Positions 16,361 through 24,891 of a stretch of 64,000 nt of DNA are shown piece after piece. The notes below the pieces were generated by a model, which made no database searches, was not told the origin of the DNA, and was given only the letters and a program-made list of their open reading frames with translations. Both the position numbers and the translations under genes were made by a program. Origin of the DNA: DASYRM01 sp036004405 (GTDB taxonomy: Bacteria; Acidobacteriota; Vicinamibacteria; Vicinamibacterales; UBA2999); the NCBI GenBank assembly GCA_036004405.1, contig DASYRM010000151.1, positions 58,514 through 122,513 of the forward strand, written 5' to 3'. Numbering within the stretch: the first letter of the stretch is position 1; each line of letters starts with the position of its first letter.

Positions 16361-16371
16361 CTGACCTACCC
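16347..16371. repeat. 9-bp tandem repeat array, short copy
   Basis: Units CCTACCTGA, CCCACCTGA and a partial CCTACCC, the same units as at 7002-7053. It fills the gap between the pirin stop and the small membrane protein and provides the likely GTG start of the latter. Confidence 0.85.
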
Positions 16372-16374
16372 GAC

Positions 16375-17283
16375 TCAGAATCCCGCCGCGCCTTCCTTGA
16401 TGAACGTCCCGGCGCTCAGCTCGTACTGCGCCAGCCGCAGCTCCTGCGGCGTGTTCATCACGATCGGGCCGTACCACGCCACCGGCTCCTCGAGCGGTTT
16501 GCCCGAGACGAGCAGGAAGCGGATCCCCTCGTCGCCGGCGCGCACCACGATCTCGTCGCCCTGATCGAACAGCACGAGCGAGCGGTTGCCGGCCGGTCCC
16601 TGCTCGCGCGCACCGGTGAGCTCGTTGAGCACCGACTGCGGCGCCGACGAATCGCGGAAGGTCCCTGAGCCAGCGAACACGTAGGCGAACGCATGATGCG
16701 AGCGCTCGATCGCGAGGCGTTTCTCCTTACCTGGCGGCACGCTGATGTCAACGTAACGCGGTTCGGCCGCCACGCCGACCACCGGGCCGGTCTTGCCCCA
16801 GAACTCGCCGACGACGATGCGCGCCTTGGTGCCGTCGTCGTCGGTCACTTCAGGGATGTCCTGCGCCTTCACGTCCTGGTAGCGCGGCTTCGTCATCTTC
16901 AGCGATGCCGGCAGGTTCGACCACAGCTGAAAGCCGTGCATCCGCCCCTGTGCGTCGCCCTTCGGCATCTCCTGATGCAGGATGCCGCTGCCCGCCGTCA
17001 TCCACTGCACGTCGCCGGCGCCCAGGCTGCCGCGGTTGCCCAGGCTGTCGCCGTGCTCGACGTCGCCGGTCAACACATACGTGATCGTCTCGATGCCGCG
17101 GTGGGGATGCCACGGGAACCCGGCCAGGTAGTCGTCCGGGTTGTCGTTGCGGAAATCGTCGAAGAGCAGGAACGGATCGTAGTCGCGTGTGTTGCCGAAG
17201 CCGAAGGCCCGCTGCAGCCGGACGCCCGCACCCTCGAGGGTCGGCTTGGGGTGGGACAGGTTCTTGATGGCGCGAATCGACAT
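16375..17283 (-). CDS. Pirin family protein
   Basis: 302 residues, a two-domain cupin. The metal ligands of the N-terminal cupin are visible: His59 and His61 in WHPHRGIETITY, and His103 and Glu105 in GILHQEMP. Bacterial pirins bind iron or other metals; some have quercetin 2,3-dioxygenase activity and others modulate metabolic enzymes. No signal peptide, so it is cytoplasmic. Start ATG at 17283. The neighbours (PNPOx-fold protein, ApbE, alcohol dehydrogenase) are redox proteins, but no specific link can be made. Confidence 0.92.
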   Translation of the reverse strand: MSIRAIKNLSHPKPTLEGAGVRLQRAFGFGNTRDYDPFLLFDDFRNDNPDDYLAGFPWHPHRGIETITYVLTGDVEHGDSLGNRGSLGAGDVQWMTAGSGILHQEMPKGDAQGRMHGFQLWSNLPASLKMTKPRYQDVKAQDIPEVTDDDGTKARIVVGEFWGKTGPVVGVAAEPRYVDISVPPGKEKRLAIERSHHAFAYVFAGSGTFRDSSAPQSVLNELTGAREQGPAGNRSLVLFDQGDEIVVRAGDEGIRFLLVSGKPLEEPVAWYGPIVMNTPQELRLAQYELSAGTFIKEGAAGF

Positions 17284-17371
17284 GGCGGGACTCCTTGCGT
17301 CGATTGTACCGGGCCTTCCCTGATGCGGTCCCTACCCGTCCGGGCGGGACGCGCCGGGCCGGGTCCGTCGA

Positions 17372-17977
17372 TCACTCGTCATGTTCCCGGCGCGCCGGGT
17401 CGCCCGCCGGCAGCACATCTCGCGCCCATTCGGTCTGTTTCCACCCGGGAATCGGCGGCGACGTCCCGACGCGGGGCACGAACGGGGAGCGTTCCACGAG
17501 CTGGTACTTGTGGATGTAGCGAGGACAGTTCGGGTAGATGCGCTCGGCGTGCACCCGCACGACGAACTGCGCCGACGGATAGCGGGCGAGGAGCGGATCG
17601 TCGTGCCGAAGCTCCGCGGTGCCGTCCACCCGCATGCGCCGCTGATTTTCGAGATCGATGAAGAGGAGGCCGACGCGCTGCGTCGCGTCCACGTTGCCCA
17701 TGGAGAGGTACATGCCGTTTCCGTCGTAATTTGGAAACGCGAGCGTCTCGTCATCGACGATCGTCACGAAGCCGGGGTCCCCGCCCTTGTACGAGCATGT
17801 GGGCTGTCCCGTGGCGTCCACTGTCGCCAGGAAGAACATGTCCAGCCGCTCGAGAAAGGCCCGGTCCTGTGGCGTGAAGCGGTCGTGAACCGTCACTTCG
17901 GCCACTCGGTCAGCCAAGCGACGGGTGTCGAACCGGTCTTGGAGCGCGCGGGTGGCCGGCAGGTAGAAGAGTGGCAT
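17372..17977 (-). CDS. Pyridoxamine 5'-phosphate oxidase-fold flavoprotein
   Basis: 201 residues. The split-barrel FMN-binding core is recognisable: FFLATVDATGQPTCSYKGGDPGFV, then LAFPNYDGNGMYLSMGN, then VGLLFIDL. It is probably an FMN- or F420-type oxidoreductase of the PNPOx superfamily rather than true PdxH, since the PdxH-specific C-terminus is absent. The C-terminal IYPNCPRYIHKYQLVE segment is typical of this subfamily. Start ATG at 17977. It follows apbE by 32 bp on the same strand. Confidence 0.82.
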   Translation of the reverse strand: MPLFYLPATRALQDRFDTRRLADRVAEVTVHDRFTPQDRAFLERLDMFFLATVDATGQPTCSYKGGDPGFVTIVDDETLAFPNYDGNGMYLSMGNVDATQRVGLLFIDLENQRRMRVDGTAELRHDDPLLARYPSAQFVVRVHAERIYPNCPRYIHKYQLVERSPFVPRVGTSPPIPGWKQTEWARDVLPAGDPARREHDE

Positions 17978-18009
17978 CGATGAGTCCTGTCGAAAGAATG
18001 CAGCAGAAA

Positions 18010-19056
18010 TTATGGCGCGTCGGTCGGTTGTGCGATCAGGGCCAGCTTGGCGATGAGCCCCGACGACACCAGGACCCGGTTCTGGCTCGTCACGATCACG
18101 CCCTCGACGTCCGGCAGACGTTCGATGAGGGCCATGCCCTTCTCGGGGCCGAGCACGAACACGCCGGTCGAGAGCCCGTCGGCCAGCACCGCCGTGTCGG
18201 CCAGAATCGTCACGCTGCGGCAGCCCCGCGCGGGTTCGCCGAGATCGGGGTCGAGGATGTGGTGGTAGCGGCGGCCGTCCTTGATGAAGAAGCGCTCATA
18301 GTCGCCCGAAGTGCTGAACGTCCCGTTGGTGAGATCCAGGGTGGCGAAGCTGCGGTCGACCGGACCGCGCGGGTCGCGGATGCCGAGCCGCCACGGCCGA
18401 CCGCCGCGACGGCCGCTGACGAACAGGTCGCCGCCGGACTGGATCATGAAGTCGTGGAAGCCGCGAGCGCGCAGGATGGCGGCGGCGCGGTCGATCGCGT
18501 AGCCCTTGCCGATGCCGCCTAGATGCGCACGCATCCCCGGCCGCCGGAGGAACGCGGTGCCTCGCGCGGCGTCGATGTCGAGCGCCGTGTAATCCACGTC
18601 GGGCAGGCGCGCGGCGACGGCCGCGCGCGAGGGGATGCCATCGTCCTGGTCCTGGTCGAACCTCCACAGGCCCGACAACGCGCCGAACGTCACGTCGAAC
18701 TTCCCGCCAGTCCACTCGCTCACCTGCCGGGCGGCGGTCAGCACTTCGATCGTTTCGGCGCTGACGCGCACCGGCTCGCGACCCGCGGCCTGGTTCAGCC
18801 GCAGCACGTCGCTCCCCTCTTTCCACACGCTCATCATTCGATCGAGGCGATCGAACTCGGCAAATACGGCGTCGACGGCCGCCGTCGCACCGGGATCGTC
18901 GGCGGTCCAGAGCGTGACCTGGAGCGACGACCCCATGGTGACGGCCTGTTTCGAGAACGCAAACGGCTCCTTCGACGGGCGGGTGTGGTCGCGTTCGGAT
19001 GTGCGCGTACACGCCACCGCCATCGCGGCCGCGATCGCAACAGCGAGGACTCGCAT
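18010..19056 (-). CDS. apbE: FAD:protein FMN transferase, lipoprotein
   Basis: 348 residues. The N-terminus is a lipoprotein signal (MAVAC with Cys16). The ApbE fold is shown by the flavin-binding GGIGKGYAID (180-189), IQSGGDLFVSG (205-215), STSGDYERFF, HHILDP (265-270) and the metal-binding LADGLST near 291. It splits FAD outside the cytoplasmic membrane and attaches FMN to a Thr or Ser of target proteins. The only clear target in the window is the FMN-binding protein at 7571-8101. Length and motifs are normal, so an active enzyme is expected. It lies between an alcohol dehydrogenase and a PNPOx-fold protein on the same strand. Confidence 0.93.
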   Translation of the reverse strand: MRVLAVAIAAAMAVACTRTSERDHTRPSKEPFAFSKQAVTMGSSLQVTLWTADDPGATAAVDAVFAEFDRLDRMMSVWKEGSDVLRLNQAAGREPVRVSAETIEVLTAARQVSEWTGGKFDVTFGALSGLWRFDQDQDDGIPSRAAVAARLPDVDYTALDIDAARGTAFLRRPGMRAHLGGIGKGYAIDRAAAILRARGFHDFMIQSGGDLFVSGRRGGRPWRLGIRDPRGPVDRSFATLDLTNGTFSTSGDYERFFIKDGRRYHHILDPDLGEPARGCRSVTILADTAVLADGLSTGVFVLGPEKGMALIERLPDVEGVIVTSQNRVLVSSGLIAKLALIAQPTDAP

Positions 19057-19075
19057 GGTGGTGGAGGTGGGCCCG

Positions 19076-20029
19076 CTACTGGCGCGCGACGTCGATGAGG
19101 ACTTTCAGCACCGGCCGCAGCTGCGCGCGCTGCAGCGCCGCGAGCCCGTGCGCAAGGTCGAAGCGGTCGGTGATGAGCGGCAGCACGTCGACCTGCCCGC
19201 GCGCGAGACCGTCGAGCGCGCGATCGAACGGGCCGCAGCGCGACCCGACGAGCGTGACCTCGTCGATGACGAACGGCGCCCACGGCAGCGTCTGTGTGCC
19301 GGCCACCGTGGTCTTGAGCACGATGGTGCCGCGCGGCCGCACCAGCTTCAACGCTGTCGGCAGGCCGGTCTCCGAGCCGGTGCACTCCACGACGATGTCG
19401 GCCATGCGCTCGCCGATCGCGTCGGTGACCAGCGCGGTGGCAATCCCGCGCGCCTGCAGCAGCGCCAGCTTCTCGGGGTGCTTGCCCACCACGATCACGT
19501 GATCCGACAGGCCGGCCAGGACCTGCGCGCACAGGTTGCCGAGGCGGCCGTCGCCGAGCACGACGATGCGGTGCGTGCGCGCGATCCGCAGCTGCGCCGG
19601 AATCTGGTACGCGGCGGCCACCGGCTCCGTGAAGACGGCCACGTCGGTGGAGATCGAGTCAGGCACCGCGTGCAGGTTCACCTGCGGCACCGCAATGTGG
19701 TCCGCAAACGCCCCATCGTGGTTGAGGATGCCGAGGACGGTGCGGTTGGGACAGTGCGTCTGGAGCCCGGCCTTGCAGGTGTCGCAGGTCTGGCAGGCGC
19801 AGTTGATCTCGCCGACGACGCGGCGCCCCTCGAGCGGCCCCGATTCCGCCACGCCGACGAACTCGTGGCCGAGCACGCCGCGAAACCCCATGTAGCCCTT
19901 GATCAACTGCAGGTCGGTCTCGCAGACACCGGCCTGGAGCACGCGCACCAGCACCTCTCCTGCCTTGGGGACGGGCTCAGGACGCGAGTCTTGATAGACG
20001 GCCTGGTCGGCGAGAACGATCGCGCGCAT
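19076..20029 (-). CDS. Zinc-dependent medium-chain alcohol dehydrogenase family protein
   Basis: About 317 residues from ATG 20029; a TTG directly before it is possible. Catalytic zinc ligands are the Cys in GVCETD and the GHE motif (GVLGHEFVG); the structural zinc cysteines are in CACQTCDTCKAGLQTHC. The nucleotide-binding motif is VVLGDGRLGNLCAQ. The family oxidises alcohols or polyols with NAD(P). It is slightly shorter than typical 340-350-residue members. The substrate is unknown. It lies 19 nt upstream of apbE. Confidence 0.85.
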   Translation of the reverse strand: MRAIVLADQAVYQDSRPEPVPKAGEVLVRVLQAGVCETDLQLIKGYMGFRGVLGHEFVGVAESGPLEGRRVVGEINCACQTCDTCKAGLQTHCPNRTVLGILNHDGAFADHIAVPQVNLHAVPDSISTDVAVFTEPVAAAYQIPAQLRIARTHRIVVLGDGRLGNLCAQVLAGLSDHVIVVGKHPEKLALLQARGIATALVTDAIGERMADIVVECTGSETGLPTALKLVRPRGTIVLKTTVAGTQTLPWAPFVIDEVTLVGSRCGPFDRALDGLARGQVDVLPLITDRFDLAHGLAALQRAQLRPVLKVLIDVARQ

Positions 20030-20053
20030 CAAAGGGAAGGTAGCACGCGGGAC

Positions 20054-20077
20054 GGGCCGCCTGAAGGCGGCCCCTAC
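20054..20077. repeat. Palindromic interspersed repeat
   Basis: Arms GGGCCGCCT and AGGCGGCCC around GA, followed by CTAC. It lies four bases past the stop of the last gene of the respiratory operon, where the hairpin could act as a transcript end or stabiliser. Confidence 0.85.
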
Positions 20078-20081
20078 GGCG

Positions 20082-20702
20082 CTACGGCGCGGGTGGAGCC
20101 TGGGCCGCCTGCTGCAGCATGTAGTTCGCCAGCGCGTGCAGGCGGGCGTCGCCGAGATGCGCGAACGACGGCATCGGCTCGAAGCGCATGCGCTTCCGCT
20201 GCGGCGCCTTGGCCCACGTCACCACCTTTTCGACGTCGGTGGCGTAGAGATTGTGAATCTCGGCCAGCGTCGGCGCGGTCTTGGTGGTGAAGCTGTGGCA
20301 GCTGCCGCACGTCGCCTCGAAGAGCGGCTGCGGGTTCGCCAGCGCCTGCGCGCTCGCCGCCGGCAGCTCCGCCGCCTGAAGCTTTGGCAGCATGCCGGCC
20401 GTGGTGGTGCCCCTCGGCGACGTGAGCCAGCCGCGCGACAGGTAATCCGTCATCGTCAGGCCGAACAGGCAGGCGAGGAAGAAGAACGTCGACGCGACGA
20501 GCAGCTTGATGAGCCGGCTGCTGTACTTCACGTGCATGAAGAACAGCACCACGAGCGACGCCTTGAGGAACGCGATCGTGATCGCCACCGGGAAGTTGAG
20601 CCATCCCAGGTGCTGGAACGCCACGTAGACGGTGAGCGTCGTCAGGGCCATCAGGGCCCCGAAGATCGCGTAGTAAGTGCTCTTCGGAGAAATGTGCGAC
20701 AT
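20082..20702 (-). CDS. Cytochrome oxidase subunit IV fused to a cytochrome c domain
   Basis: 206 residues. Residues 1-90 are a three-helix oxidase subunit IV (COX4/CyoD type), with the conserved helix IAFLKASLVVLFFMHVKYSSRL. After a short linker, residues 125-200 form a c-type cytochrome with CGSCH (132-136) and a likely axial methionine at 177 (EPMPSF). Subunit IV normally carries no cofactor, so this fusion adds a heme to the oxidase, presumably on the periplasmic side as an electron entry site. It is the last gene of the act-cta operon, three bases after ctaE. The ATG start at 20702 is clear. The role of the extra heme is inferred. Confidence 0.85.
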   Translation of the reverse strand: MSHISPKSTYYAIFGALMALTTLTVYVAFQHLGWLNFPVAITIAFLKASLVVLFFMHVKYSSRLIKLLVASTFFFLACLFGLTMTDYLSRGWLTSPRGTTTAGMLPKLQAAELPAASAQALANPQPLFEATCGSCHSFTTKTAPTLAEIHNLYATDVEKVVTWAKAPQRKRMRFEPMPSFAHLGDARLHALANYMLQQAAQAPPAP

Positions 20703-20705
20703 GAG

Positions 20706-21413
20706 CTATTGCACCTGGTGCGCCCTGTCCACGAGGTAGAGCAGCGGGACCAGGAAGATCCAGACGATGTCCACGAAGTGCCAGTACAATCCGGCCATCT
20801 CCACCGGGGTGTACCACTCGGGTGAGAATCGCTTCCGCCACGCCATCCAGAGAATGACCGACATCAGAACGAACCCGATCACCATGTGCAGCGCGTGCAG
20901 GCCGGTGAGCGCGAAGTAGAGCGACAGGAAGATGGCGATCTGCGGGACCTGGCCCTCTTCGAGCTGGAAGTTCAGGCCGGGCACGTGGTGCAGCACCCAC
21001 TTGTCGTGGTACTCGAAGCCCTTGACGACGAGGAACACCAGGCCGAGCGCAATGGTCGCGATCAGGAAGCCGACCAGCGCCTTCTGCTTGCCGGTCTGCG
21101 CCGCGCGCACCGCCATCGCCATCGTCAAGCTGCTCCCGATGAGCACCACGGTGTTCAGGCCGCCCAGCTGGATGTTCAGCTCGGCGCTGCCCTCGGACCA
21201 TGCCGTCGGATACCAGATCCGGTACAGCATGTAGGCCGCCAGGAGGCCGCCGAAGAACATGACCTCCTGGATGATGAAGATCCACATGCCGAGCGCGGAT
21301 GCTTCCTTCTGCTGCTCCAGCGTCTCGAAGTGATGCTGGAGGTCAGGATGATGCGCGGCGTGCCCGTGGCTGTGGCCGTGGGCCTCGGCGTGCGCGGCAA
21401 GTGCGTCAGGCAA
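20706..21413 (-). CDS. ctaE: Cytochrome c oxidase subunit III
   Basis: 235 residues. The His-rich N-terminus (HAEAHGHSHGHAAHHPDLQHHF) precedes five or more membrane helices with the subunit III patterns MWIFIIQEVMFFGG, LTGLHALHMVIG and GLYWHFVDIVWIFLVPLLYL. It stabilises the catalytic subunit of the aa3-type oxidase. The start is TTG at 21413, overlapping the end of ctaD by 8 nt. Histidine-rich N-termini are common in subunit III of ACIII-linked oxidases; a metal-binding role is unproven. Confidence 0.93.
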   Translation of the reverse strand: MPDALAAHAEAHGHSHGHAAHHPDLQHHFETLEQQKEASALGMWIFIIQEVMFFGGLLAAYMLYRIWYPTAWSEGSAELNIQLGGLNTVVLIGSSLTMAMAVRAAQTGKQKALVGFLIATIALGLVFLVVKGFEYHDKWVLHHVPGLNFQLEEGQVPQIAIFLSLYFALTGLHALHMVIGFVLMSVILWMAWRKRFSPEWYTPVEMAGLYWHFVDIVWIFLVPLLYLVDRAHQVQ

Positions 21414-23019
21414 CCTTGATCTCCCGCTTCGAGTAGTCGTACGCCTCTTCGGTTACCACCGGCTGGTCGGGGAAATTTTCGGGCAGCGGCGGCGACTGCG
21501 TCGTCCATTCCAGCCCGGTCGCGCCCCACGGGTTGTTGCCGGCGGCCTGGCCCTTGAAGATCGAATAGGTGAAGTAGAGCACCGGCAGCGCGTAGCCGAC
21601 CGCGAGCACGGTGGCCCCGGCCGACGACAGCACGTTGAACACCTGGAACTCCGGCGGATACGCGTGGTAGCGGCGCGGCATCCCGAGGTAGCCCAGGATG
21701 AACTGCGGGAAGAACGTCAGGTTGAAGCCGACGAAGATCAGCACCGCGGAGGTCTTGCCCAGGGTGTCGTTGAACATCCGCCCGGTGATCTTCGGCCAGT
21801 AATAGTGCAGGCCGGCGAAGAAGCCCATGATGGCGCCGCCCACCATGATGTAGTGGAAGTGCGCCACCACGAAGTAGGTGTCGTGCAGGTGCACGTCGAG
21901 GCCGAGCGACGCCAGGAAGAGGCCGGTGAGACCGCCCACCAGGAACAGGCCCATGAAGCCGAAGACGTAGAACATCGGCGACTTCCACCAGATGGCGCCC
22001 TTGTACATCGTCGCGGTCCAGTTGAACGTCTTCACGGCCGACGGAATGGCGACGGCGAACGACAGGAACGAGAACACCATCGCCGAGTAGGGCGAGATGC
22101 CGGCCACGAACAGGTGGTGCGCCCACACCACGAAGCCGAACACCGCAATCGCCAGGCTCGAAAAGGCGACGAATGAGTAGCCGAAGATGCTCTTGCGCGA
22201 GAAGCAGGCGATGACCTCGCTGATCACGCCCATCGGCGGCAGGATCATGATGTAGACCGCCGGGTGCGAGTAGAACCAGAACAGATGCTGGAAGAGCACC
22301 GGGTCGCCGCCAAGCGTCGGGTCGAAGATGCCGAAGCCGAGGCCGCGCTCGAGCGCGAGCATGAACACCGTGATGGCGATCACTGGGGTGCCGAGAACCT
22401 GAATCAGGCTCGTCGCGTAGAGCGCCCACACCAGCAGCGGCAAACGGAACCAGGTCATGCCCGGCGCCCGCATACGGTGGATCGTCACCATGAAGTTGAC
22501 ACCGGTGAGAATCGAGGAGAACCCCGCGATGAAGACGCCGATGCCCGTCATCATCACATTGGTGTTCGAGGCCTGCGTGCTGTAAGGCACGTAGAACGTC
22601 CACCCGGTATCCACTCCGCCGAACACCATCGCGCTGACGGTGAAGACGAACCCGATCACGAAGACGTACCAGGAAATCAGGTTGATCTTCGGGAACGCCA
22701 CGTCCTTGGCGCCGATCATCAGCGGCAGGACGAAGTTGCCGAGGATGGCCGGCACGGCCGGAATCAGGACGAAGAACACCATCATGATGCCGTGCATCGT
22801 GAACAGCTTGTTGTAGGTGTCCGACGACCAGAGATCACCGGCCGGCGTGGTGAGCTCGGCGCGGACGGCGGCGGCGAAGAGACCGCCGAGCATGAACGCC
22901 AGCGTCACGAACACGAGGTACATCAGGCCGATACGCTTGTGGTCCTTCGTCAGCAACCACGACTTGACGCCGAATTCGTGGTTGAGATAGGTCCTGCGGG
23001 GAAGTGCCGTGGTCGTCAT
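21406..23019 (-). CDS. ctaD: Cytochrome c oxidase subunit I, A2-type heme-copper oxidase
   Basis: 537 residues with twelve membrane helices. It binds heme a, heme a3 and CuB and reduces oxygen to water while pumping protons. His76 (TMHGIMM) is a heme a ligand. The CuB/cross-link segment reads FWFYSHPAVYIMILP (His252, Tyr256). The glutamate of A1-type enzymes (GHPEVY) is replaced by the Tyr250-Ser251 pair (YSHPxVY), the defining mark of A2-type oxidases such as the Rhodothermus caa3. HDTYFVVAHFHYIMVGG carries the heme a3 and heme a ligands. Start ATG at 23019, four bases after ctaC. Confidence 0.96.
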   Translation of the reverse strand: MTTTALPRRTYLNHEFGVKSWLLTKDHKRIGLMYLVFVTLAFMLGGLFAAAVRAELTTPAGDLWSSDTYNKLFTMHGIMMVFFVLIPAVPAILGNFVLPLMIGAKDVAFPKINLISWYVFVIGFVFTVSAMVFGGVDTGWTFYVPYSTQASNTNVMMTGIGVFIAGFSSILTGVNFMVTIHRMRAPGMTWFRLPLLVWALYATSLIQVLGTPVIAITVFMLALERGLGFGIFDPTLGGDPVLFQHLFWFYSHPAVYIMILPPMGVISEVIACFSRKSIFGYSFVAFSSLAIAVFGFVVWAHHLFVAGISPYSAMVFSFLSFAVAIPSAVKTFNWTATMYKGAIWWKSPMFYVFGFMGLFLVGGLTGLFLASLGLDVHLHDTYFVVAHFHYIMVGGAIMGFFAGLHYYWPKITGRMFNDTLGKTSAVLIFVGFNLTFFPQFILGYLGMPRRYHAYPPEFQVFNVLSSAGATVLAVGYALPVLYFTYSIFKGQAAGNNPWGATGLEWTTQSPPLPENFPDQPVVTEEAYDYSKREIKVA

Positions 23020-23023
23020 GGTG

Positions 23024-24001
23024 CTACCTCTGGGCGGGCCGCGCCGCGGGCGCCGTCGTGGTCTGCGCCGGAGCCGGAGCAGGCAGCGACTTGATGTACT
23101 CGATCAGGCTCATCACGCCCTCTTCGTTCACGAGCCCCTGGAACGTGGGCATCACGGGCTGGAACCCGGAAACGAGCTTCATCTGCGGCGTCAGGATGGA
23201 CTCGCGGATGTAGCCCTCGTCCGCCACGACACCGCTGCCGTTGGCGAGCTCCACCTTCGAACCATAGACGCCGGCGAGCGAGGGGCCGCGACCGGTGCCG
23301 TCATTGAGGTGGCAGGTCACGCAGGCGAGCTGCTGGAAGAGCTGCTGGCCGCGCGCGGCGAGCGGCTGCCCGTCGCTGCCGCTCAGCCAGGCCTGGTAAT
23401 CGCGCGGCTCCATCACGACCACGCGGCCGATCATACCGGAGTGCTTCGTGCCGCAGTATTCGGCGCAGAACAGGTGGAAGTCGCCAATTTGCGACGGCTC
23501 GAACCAGATTTCGCTGTAGCGCCCCGGGATGGCATCGGCCTTCACGCGGAACGCCGGGATGTAGATGTCGTGCAGCACGTCCTCGGACGTGAACGTGATC
23601 TTGACCGGCCGGCCTTTCGGCACGTGCAGCTCGTTGATCTCCGCCCGGCCGTTGATGTGCTGGAAGCGCCACATCCAGCGTTTGCCGGTGGAGTAAATCT
23701 GCAGGGTTTCGGCCGGTGGGCGCACGATCTCGAAGTAGACCACCGTCGCGTAGGCAAAAATGCCGATCGAGATCACGAAGGGGATGAACGACCAGGCGAG
23801 CTCGAGCGGAATCGAGCCGTGAATCGGCGCGCCCACCTGGGTGCCGGAGTGGTCCTGATACTTGATGGCGAAGATCGCCACGAAGATGACGACCGCGATC
23901 GCGAAGAACGACGTGACGCCGAGGACGAGGAAATACAGCTTGTCGACGTCCGCGGCAAATGTAGACGCCTGGGCCGGAAAGATCGGTATCGAAGACAACA
24001 T
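23024..24001 (-). CDS. ctaC: Cytochrome c oxidase subunit II with fused cytochrome c (caa3 type)
   Basis: 325 residues. Two N-terminal membrane helices (about 25-48 and 68-90) precede the CuA cupredoxin domain with ligands His144, Cys179, Cys183, His187 and Met190 (CAEYCGTKHSGM). A C-terminal cytochrome c domain has heme site CVTCH (227-231), which makes this a caa3-type oxidase. It receives electrons through its own heme, so it can be reduced directly by a docked complex III. The tail after about 310 is Ala/Pro-rich. Start ATG at 24001, four bases after the SCO gene. Confidence 0.95.
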   Translation of the reverse strand: MLSSIPIFPAQASTFAADVDKLYFLVLGVTSFFAIAVVIFVAIFAIKYQDHSGTQVGAPIHGSIPLELAWSFIPFVISIGIFAYATVVYFEIVRPPAETLQIYSTGKRWMWRFQHINGRAEINELHVPKGRPVKITFTSEDVLHDIYIPAFRVKADAIPGRYSEIWFEPSQIGDFHLFCAEYCGTKHSGMIGRVVVMEPRDYQAWLSGSDGQPLAARGQQLFQQLACVTCHLNDGTGRGPSLAGVYGSKVELANGSGVVADEGYIRESILTPQMKLVSGFQPVMPTFQGLVNEEGVMSLIEYIKSLPAPAPAQTTTAPAARPAQR

Positions 24002-24005
24002 GGCT

Positions 24006-24890
24006 CTAGGCGCGACTCCCCGCGGGCGTGCGCGTTTCGCGACGCCGCATCAGCAGGATGAAGCCGACCACCACTGCCACGGTGATCACGCCTCCCAGCC
24101 GGATCAGATTCATGACGACCACACCGTAACGTCCCGACTCGGGGTCGTAGTGAAAGCAGTACAGCAGCAGCTCGTCGATCTTCGAGCCGATGGCGCCCTT
24201 TCCTGATTCCACCAGAGCCAGCCGCAGCTCCTTGGGCGAGTATTCGATGCCGTAGAAGTACCGCGACAGCCGTCCGTCGGGCGTCACCACCAGCACGCCG
24301 CTCACGTGCGCGAACTGCTGGTTGCGTTCGTCCCACTGGTAGCTGAAGCCGGCCGCCTGGGTGGCGCGGCGAATCTCGGCCTCGGTGCCGGTCAGGAAAT
24401 GCCAGCCGCCCGCGGTGGACTCCGCGGACCAGTACTTCAGGTGCGCCGCCTTCTTTTCGGTGGCGTCCGGCGGCGTGTCGCGCGGATCGAAGCTCACGAG
24501 CACGACGTCGAAGTCCTGCCCGGCCGTGAACGTGAGCACCTTGAGCGCGCTCGAAATGCCGTTCATCACCTGCGTGCACAGCATCGTGCACTGGTAGTAC
24601 ACGAAGGCCAGCACCACCGGCTTGCCGGTCTTGAAGTAGTCGCCCAGGCGCACGTCGCGGCCGGCTTCGTCCTTGAAAGCGGCGTCGAGCGGCAGCTGCT
24701 CGTTGAGCTGCTGCCGGAACGTCACCTCTTTGAGGATGCCGGGCATCTGGTGCGCCGGATCGGACTGCTTGGTGGGGTCGCCGGCGTAGCGAAGATAGCT
24801 CTCCGGGTAGCTGCGCGCCTGCGCGAAGGCAGACGTCGCCCCGGCGAGCGTCATCGCCATGCACACGGCCGCCGCCACACTCCGTTTCAC
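24006..24890 (-). CDS. SCO1/SenC family copper chaperone with C-terminal membrane anchor
   Basis: 294 residues from a GTG start. A signal peptide (1-23) is followed by a thioredoxin-fold SCO domain with the copper-binding CTMLC (Cys101, Cys105) and His196 (FAHVSG). It inserts copper into the CuA site of subunit II, encoded just downstream. Unlike compact SCO proteins, it has a C-terminal extension with a membrane helix (VITVAVVVGFILLM, about 265-280) ending in a positive tail. That form is often seen in cytochrome oxidase clusters of acidobacteria and related phyla. Confidence 0.92.
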   Translation of the reverse strand: MKRSVAAAVCMAMTLAGATSAFAQARSYPESYLRYAGDPTKQSDPAHQMPGILKEVTFRQQLNEQLPLDAAFKDEAGRDVRLGDYFKTGKPVVLAFVYYQCTMLCTQVMNGISSALKVLTFTAGQDFDVVLVSFDPRDTPPDATEKKAAHLKYWSAESTAGGWHFLTGTEAEIRRATQAAGFSYQWDERNQQFAHVSGVLVVTPDGRLSRYFYGIEYSPKELRLALVESGKGAIGSKIDELLLYCFHYDPESGRYGVVVMNLIRLGGVITVAVVVGFILLMRRRETRTPAGSRA

Positions 24891-24891
24891 G

